A stretch of 64,000 bases of DNA from JAFGVL01 sp031553685 (GTDB taxonomy: Bacteria; Bacteroidota; Bacteroidia; Bacteroidales; Paludibacteraceae). The translations under genes were made by a program, and so were the position numbers. Positions within the stretch are counted from its first letter, which is position 1; the number at the start of each line of letters is the position of its first letter. The stretch covers positions 61,386 to 125,385 of the forward strand of contig JAVBLE010000003.1 of assembly GCA_031553685.1 (NCBI GenBank), in the 5' to 3' direction. Below, one piece after another: positions 59,701-64,000 of the stretch. The notes under the pieces are model-generated. The model had not been told where the DNA came from. It was given only the letters and a program-made list of their open reading frames with translations, and searched no databases.

Positions 59701-61473
59701 ATGACTAATGTTTCTCGATTAATTGATTTAGTGCCTCATTTTTTAGAAAAATATCCCGAACGCGATATTTTCGGTTACAAACGGGACGAACAGTGGCATA
59801 CCTTCAGCATTCAGGAATATGCAGACAGAGTAAATAATCTGAGCTATGCTTTTCTGAAACTTGGCATCGAAAAAGATGATAAAGTAGCTATTGTGAGCAG
59901 CAACCGCCCCGAGTGGAACATGATTGACATGGCTACGCTTCAAATTGGAGCTGTCTCTGTGCCTATCTACCCTACTATCAGCATCGAAGATTATTTATAC
60001 ATATTTAATCATGCCGAAATTAAATTATTGTTTATTGAGTGGAAAATCTTGCGCCGGATAGAATCTATTTTCCCCGAAGTAAAAAGCCTGAAGCACATTT
60101 ATACTTTTATCGAAATTGAAGGATATCCATTCTTGCCACAATTGGAAGCTTTGGGTAAAGAAAATCCGGTGCCGGAAAAGTTGGAAGCACTTCGCAGCGA
60201 AATAAAACCGACCAATTTGGCTACCATCATTTATACCTCCGGTACAACCGGCAACCCCAAAGGTGTAATGCTTTCGCACCAAAATATTATTGGAAATATT
60301 GAGGGATTAGTTGATATTCCGGGTGAGATGATTCGCCGGACACTCAGTTTCCTTCCTCTTTGCCATGCTTATGAGCGCACTTTGGTGTATTTGTACCAAT
60401 ATATGGGTTACACTACTTATTATGCTGAGAACCTCGGCACAATTGCCGAAAACATCAAAGAGGTTGACCCGAACCTGATGTGCTGTGTGCCCCGATTGCT
60501 CGAGAAAATCTACGACAAGCTTTACCTCACCGGAAAATCGCAAAAGGGCATTGCCAAGATGATTTATTATTGGGCATTCAATGTTGCCAAACGCTATGAA
60601 ATTACCGGTAATGGGCTGTATTATACCGTAATACACAAAATAGCCGACAAACTTGTTTTCCGCAAATGGCGCGAAGCAATCGGCGGGCATTTCGATATTG
60701 TCGTGTCCGGCGGTTCGAGCATCCAAACGCCTATTGCACGGTTTTTCTCCGGTATGGGCATACCTGTGTATGAAGGTTACGGGCTTACTGAAACCTCGCC
60801 GGTAATTGCCGTTTCGCGACGGGGAAAAAACCAACGCAAAGCCGGCAGCGTTGGACCTAAAATGCCTAATATCGAAGTGAAAATCGGGGCAAGCGACGAA
60901 ATTTGTTGTCGCGGAATAAGTGTAATGATGGGCTACTACAAAGACCCCGAACGCACAGCCGAAGTAATCGACAGCGAAGGCTGGCTACACACAGGCGACA
61001 CCGGAAAATTTGACAAACACGGGCTTTTATTCATCACCGGACGACTCAAAAATATCTTCAAAACATCATTTGGAAAATATATCAATCCGCAAAAGATTGA
61101 AGACAAATGTTGCGAATCACCATTTATCGCCAATATGATTGTACTGGGCGAAAACGAAAAGTTTGCCGCAGCACTTATTGTGCCCGATTTCACTTTTCTG
61201 AAGTCGTGGGCTAAAAAGCACAATATCAAATACACTTCCGACGAAGAAATGGTGCAAAATAAAGACATTGTTGCCCGATACCGGAAAGAGTTGGCTAAAT
61301 ACAATCAAAAATTCGGTGATTGGGAACAAATCAAAAAATTTGAACTCATTGCCGAAGAATGGAGCGAAGCCAGCGGACAATTGACCCCTACATTGAAAGT
61401 AAAACGAAATGTAGTACAAATGAAATATGACGAACAAATTGCCCGGTTATTTGGTAAAAACGAAGAAGAATAG
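59701..61473 (+). CDS. Long-chain fatty-acid--CoA ligase (AMP-forming)
   Basis: 590 residues, ANL superfamily. The AMP-binding P-loop is IYTSGTTGNPKGVMLSHQN; then SFLPLCHAYERTLVYLYQYM, the YGLTETSPVIAVS motif, WLHTGDTGKFDKHG hinge and GRLKNIFKTSFGKYINPQ, with the C-terminal Lys in TPTLKVKR. Activates fatty acids to acyl-CoA via acyl-AMP; the WRE-type FadD15 subgroup. A double-sided terminator follows. Confidence 0.93.
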   Translation: MTNVSRLIDLVPHFLEKYPERDIFGYKRDEQWHTFSIQEYADRVNNLSYAFLKLGIEKDDKVAIVSSNRPEWNMIDMATLQIGAVSVPIYPTISIEDYLYIFNHAEIKLLFIEWKILRRIESIFPEVKSLKHIYTFIEIEGYPFLPQLEALGKENPVPEKLEALRSEIKPTNLATIIYTSGTTGNPKGVMLSHQNIIGNIEGLVDIPGEMIRRTLSFLPLCHAYERTLVYLYQYMGYTTYYAENLGTIAENIKEVDPNLMCCVPRLLEKIYDKLYLTGKSQKGIAKMIYYWAFNVAKRYEITGNGLYYTVIHKIADKLVFRKWREAIGGHFDIVVSGGSSIQTPIARFFSGMGIPVYEGYGLTETSPVIAVSRRGKNQRKAGSVGPKMPNIEVKIGASDEICCRGISVMMGYYKDPERTAEVIDSEGWLHTGDTGKFDKHGLLFITGRLKNIFKTSFGKYINPQKIEDKCCESPFIANMIVLGENEKFAAALIVPDFTFLKSWAKKHNIKYTSDEEMVQNKDIVARYRKELAKYNQKFGDWEQIKKFELIAEEWSEASGQLTPTLKVKRNVVQMKYDEQIARLFGKNEEE

Positions 61474-61490
61474 CACAAAGGTTATCAAAC

Positions 61491-61529
61491 AAAAACGGGT
61501 TCAAGAAGTTTCTTCTTGAACCCGTTTTT
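61491..61529. terminator. Bidirectional terminator between fadD-like and mscS-like genes
   Basis: Perfect 18-bp stem (AAAAACGGGTTCAAGAAG and its complement), 3-nt loop, A-run and T-run on the two sides. Confidence 0.9.
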
Positions 61530-61549
61530 ATTTGTCGGATATTTATTTC

Positions 61550-62635
61550 TTAAAACGCTGCAGGCATTATTTTCTTTGTATCTTCGACATGAATAGTTTG
61601 CGTAGGGAATGCAAAACTTAAACCATGTTCATTAAATTCTTTCAAAATATGCAGATTTACTTTCGACTGCGTGTCCAAAATATCATTATCTTTCAAAATA
61701 TAATAAAAACAAGTAATGTTGAGCGACGACGGCGCATAACTCGAAAAATATGCCAATATCTTACTGTCGATTTCAAAAATCTGACAATTCATATTTTTCA
61801 AGATGTTAAGGGCGAACTCCATTTTCTCCGGCGAAGTATTGTAGGTAAGCCCAAGCGAAAGCTCAATCCGCCGCGAGGGTTCCACCGTAATATTCTCGAT
61901 ATTACCATCCACCGTTTTATAGTTTGGTATGGTTACAAGCCGTCCCTGCACCGTACGAATGCGGGTGCTTCGCATACCAATATCTTCGATTGTTCCGGTA
62001 AATCCGGCAACATTTACCAAATCGCCAATGCGGAAAGGCTTATCAGTAAAAACAGTAATTCCTCCAAAAATATTTTTCACCGTATCCTGTGCTGCGAGGG
62101 CAAAAGCAAGACCTCCGATACCCAGTCCGGCAAGAAGCGCACCCACATCGACACCGGCATTGTTCAATGCCATAATCCCCCCCAGCATCCAGATAATCGT
62201 TCCCAATATCTTTTTAACCAGCGAAATCAAGTGTTCGTCCAGCTTGTTGTCATCGCGCTCCGAAAGCGGTATCAAATATTCAGCAATCAAAGCGTTCAGC
62301 ACCCGCACAATAAACCAAGTGATATTAAGCACAACCAATACTTTGTAAATAATGCTGATACCATGGTCTATCTTGACCGACAAATCCAAATGTCGCAATC
62401 CAAGCCAGAACCCGGCCAAAATAATACCCGCAATAAGCGGTTGGTCGAGCATATCGACGACAATGTCGTCAAATTTCGTTTTCGTTTTAGAAGCTAATTT
62501 CTTTATTACCTTTGAAATTAGCCAAAAAATAAATTTAGCCAAAAGAATAGAGCCGATAATATAACTCAACGAAATAATCCATTGTTCAAACGAATTATGA
62601 TAAAAAGTGTGCTGAAAAAATTCTCCTGAAAACAT
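61550..62635 (-). CDS. Small-conductance mechanosensitive channel (MscS family)
   Basis: 361 residues, four or five N-terminal membrane helices, then the MscS pore helix and beta domain: GALLAGLGIGGLAFALAAQD, TVKNIFGGITVFTDKPFRIG, DLVNVAGFTGTIEDIGMRST, RTVQGRLVTIPNYKTVDG. Opens under membrane tension to release solutes. 12 bp downstream of tsaE. Confidence 0.93.
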   Translation of the reverse strand: MFSGEFFQHTFYHNSFEQWIISLSYIIGSILLAKFIFWLISKVIKKLASKTKTKFDDIVVDMLDQPLIAGIILAGFWLGLRHLDLSVKIDHGISIIYKVLVVLNITWFIVRVLNALIAEYLIPLSERDDNKLDEHLISLVKKILGTIIWMLGGIMALNNAGVDVGALLAGLGIGGLAFALAAQDTVKNIFGGITVFTDKPFRIGDLVNVAGFTGTIEDIGMRSTRIRTVQGRLVTIPNYKTVDGNIENITVEPSRRIELSLGLTYNTSPEKMEFALNILKNMNCQIFEIDSKILAYFSSYAPSSLNITCFYYILKDNDILDTQSKVNLHILKEFNEHGLSFAFPTQTIHVEDTKKIMPAAF

Positions 62636-62647
62636 CTTTTGTAATAA

Positions 62648-63067
62648 TTAATAATTTGAAATATTGATAATTCTGCTACCGTCTTCGCATTCACCGATAA
62701 AAACCTCTACGCAGCTGTCGGGCAAAAGATTTTCGACCATTTTGGGCCACTCAATAAAACAATAATTGCCGCTGTAAAAATAATCTTCATATCCGAAATC
62801 AAAAGCCTCTTCTACATTTTTTATCCGGTAAAAATCAAAATGATAAACCGGTTTGCCCGTTTGCGCCGTATATTCGTTCACAATGGCAAACGATGGACTG
62901 TTGACCGTATCAGTTACTCCCAATTCTTCGCAAAGAGCTTTGATAAAAGTTGTTTTACCCGCTCCCATCTCGCCTTCGAATGCAAAAACACGATTTGCTC
63001 CCGTAAGTTGCAAAAACTTGCGGGCAGTTTCGTGTATCAAATCTAAAGAATGTATCTGTAATTGCAT
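62648..63067 (-). CDS. tsaE: tRNA threonylcarbamoyladenosine biosynthesis ATPase TsaE
   Basis: 139 residues from MQLQIHSLDLIHETAR. P-loop GEMGAGKTTFIKALCEELG, then TVNSPSFAIVNEYTAQTGKP, YHFDFYRIKNVEEAFDFGYE and FIEWPKMVENLLP, all TsaE marks. Works with TsaB and TsaD on the t6A base of tRNA. The start at 63067, not the ATG 75 codons upstream, is set by the TATCTTTG box at 63087-63094. Confidence 0.95.
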   Translation of the reverse strand: MQLQIHSLDLIHETARKFLQLTGANRVFAFEGEMGAGKTTFIKALCEELGVTDTVNSPSFAIVNEYTAQTGKPVYHFDFYRIKNVEEAFDFGYEDYFYSGNYCFIEWPKMVENLLPDSCVEVFIGECEDGSRIINISNY

Positions 63068-63086
63068 GAAATCTTTTTTCGAGTTG

Positions 63087-63094
63087 CAAAGATA
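63087..63094 (-). promoter_or_regulatory. tsaE promoter (TATCTTTG)
   Basis: TAnnTTTG on the minus strand, 20 bp before the start at 63067. Confidence 0.6.
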
Positions 63095-63524
63095 CAGTTT
63101 TAAGGTTTTATATTTTACAATTTCATCCAGATAGTGTATAAATAAAAAAATCTCCCTTTTTAGATTTTGTTTAAATTTTTTTAACACATGGCAAAAAATA
63201 AAAGAACAATACAAAATCAAAAAAAGTGCCGTCATTGCGGGCTTGGTTGCTGAGCATGTCGAAGTATGATCCGCAATCGCATCAACAAGCATAGTTTGCC
63301 GCTACTCCTCGTTTATCTCCCTCTGGTCGATGACCGTTGGTTCCTAACAAGGAGTTTTTAGTTTTGCGTTTCCAACACCGAACCAACCAACCCGTAGGGG
63401 CATTGCATACCGTCATTGTAGGGGCGTTGCATGTGGTCATTGAGCTTGTCGAATTGAAAATCACGACCTGAGGGAGTAAATGCAACGCCCAACAGTAGTT
63501 AAACGAAAGCTAACAGAAAATTCC

Positions 63525-63839
63525 CTGCATCACCCCGATAAACCGATGTTAGCCCCTCTCCAATTAATGCCACAACCCGATATACCAATGCAACACCCCG
63601 GTTAATCGATGCAACAACCTAACTAATTAGTGTAACAACCCGAAAATATCATGTAACTGCCCGATAAACCCATGTAACACCCTCTCAAATTAATGGAACA
63701 AGCACCCGATCCGGTGGCTGAGGCTCTCGAAGCCATGTAACTGCCCGATAAACCCGTGTAACCACCCGATAAACTCATGTAACAGGGCGTTAAACCCATG
63801 CAACAACCTGATAAATTATTTTAACAAGCACATTTTATG
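63525..63839. repeat. Fifteen-unit tandem array with exact 21-bp period
   Basis: Units start at 63525 and every 21 bp to 63819. Best units read ATGTAACTGCCCGATAAACC (63651, 63735); others keep NTG near the start, then AAC or CAAC, a CC pair, and an A-rich end, but diverge widely (63693, 63714). Units 1-2 resemble units 7-8, hinting at a larger 126-bp period. All plus-strand frames are closed by stops. Abuts the IS end. Confidence 0.85.
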
Positions 63840-63882
63840 GGTCTGTTCATTAAACTGTGTGGGTCTGTTCATTAAACTGTGT
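63839..63882 (+). repeat. Duplicated 22-bp IS terminal repeat
   Basis: Two exact back-to-back copies (63839-63860 and 63861-63882) of a 22-mer that begins GGGTCTGTTCATTAAACT. This looks like the left terminal inverted repeat of the IS256-type element whose transposase starts at 63938, present twice. Confidence 0.7.
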
Positions 63883-63937
63883 CAACGGGGGAAAGCTAAA
63901 AACGATTAATTTTACAACCCCTAACACAGACAAAAGA

Positions 63938-64000
63938 ATGGACAACAAAGAATTTAATTACAATAACTTTGAGCAAGAAGCCATCGAACAACTTCGTCAA
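63938..64000 (+). CDS. IS256-family transposase, 5' end only
   Basis: Only the first 21 residues are in the window: MDNKEFNYNNFEQEAI, then EQLRQ. This opening (MD.KEF.Y..F..EAI..L) is that of Bacteroidetes IS256/Mutator-type transposases, a DDE family. Its end repeats lie 56-99 bp upstream. The rest, and the right end, lie outside. Confidence 0.6.
   Translation, partial: MDNKEFNYNNFEQEAIEQLRQ

Larger units (their letters stand above)
63068..63937. other. Repeat-rich intergenic region at the right end
   Basis: 870 bp. A GTCATTGCGGGC/GATCCGCAATC palindrome at 63229-63285, a GTAGGGGCATTGCAT/ATGCAACGCCC-type inverted repeat at 63393-63490, the 21-bp array (63525-63839), and the IS end (63839-63882). 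No gene; plus-strand frames of the array all hit stops. Confidence 0.7.

Noticed and set aside
61625..62497. 290-codon plus-strand frame opposite the MscS gene
   Set aside because: Antisense shadow rich in Asn, His and Arg; no domain, and the MscS motifs are on the other strand.
63525..63839. Coding repeat protein with 7-residue repeats
   Set aside because: The period is a multiple of three, but all plus frames contain stops in most units and the one open minus frame spans only about 66 codons without a start context.
1..64000. tRNA, rRNA or tmRNA genes
   Set aside because: No cloverleaf-like GGTTCGAATCC segments with matching acceptor arms or rRNA motifs were seen.

Overview
The window looks like chromosomal DNA from a member of the Bacteroidetes, most likely order Bacteroidales. 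The evidence is promoters with a TAnnTTTG -7 box (and in one case TTTG-N19-TAnnTTTG) instead of E. coli-type boxes, a Fib_succ_major (FISUMP) surface protein, DUF4494, an orphan HU-like protein, tandem Wza-like lipoproteins with a Wzc-type kinase, and familiar Bacteroidales neighbourhoods: DUF2520/KdsC-like/UbiA/Maf, holA/AMP nucleosidase/HsdR_N, and dxs near trkA. I saw no rRNA, tRNA or CRISPR array.

Layout. 1-1.7 kb: the end of a TonB-like protein and a two-domain FISUMP protein. 1.84-6.77 kb: a compact AT-rich integrative element inserted in the first codons of a DUF4494 gene. It carries a tyrosine recombinase, a three-gene zinc-ribbon/lipoprotein cassette, an XRE regulator with twin operators, a small NUMOD3-like protein and a Rep-like protein, and its right end rebuilds the 5' end and promoter of the target gene. 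6.7-27 kb: housekeeping genes, namely PLP homeostasis protein, CCA-adding enzyme, MBL hydrolase, a glutamine-amidotransferase block (long PurF-like, GlmS, fused CarA-CarB) interrupted by a DUF3791/DUF3990 pair, TrkH, CorA, nitroreductase, and the DUF2520/HAD/UbiA/Maf group. 27-33.4 kb: an aminotransferase, then a repeat-rich accessory region with a seven-unit 41-bp array, a YD-repeat orphan, HU, and an RHS tip fragment followed by a possible immunity gene.

33.4-42.5 kb: M24 peptidase, DUF456 protein, and a tight six-gene minus-strand operon (GT2-GNAT fusion, ACP, KAS III, FrhB-pyruvyltransferase fusion, SDR, GT-C membrane protein). This operon looks like an uncharacterised pathway that makes an acyl group on an ACP and places it on a glycan; it is the best candidate for an undescribed system. 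42.8-51.7 kb: dxs, a MNT/HEPN pair, trkA, holA, AMP nucleosidase, HsdR_N protein, PAP2 protein and YaaA. 51.8-57.1 kb: a capsule/EPS export operon (two Wza-like lipoproteins, Wzc, nucleotide-sugar dehydrogenase). 57.2-63.1 kb: isochorismate synthase, PepT, acyl-CoA synthetase, MscS channel and TsaE. 63.1-64 kb: repeats, a 15-unit 21-bp array, a duplicated IS end and the start of an IS256-type transposase.

Intergenic space is full of palindromic repeats of several families, two of which look like MITEs with terminal inverted repeats. Both tandem arrays have diverged units but an exactly constant period close to whole turns of the DNA helix. All names come from reading sequence and motifs by eye; no database search was run.
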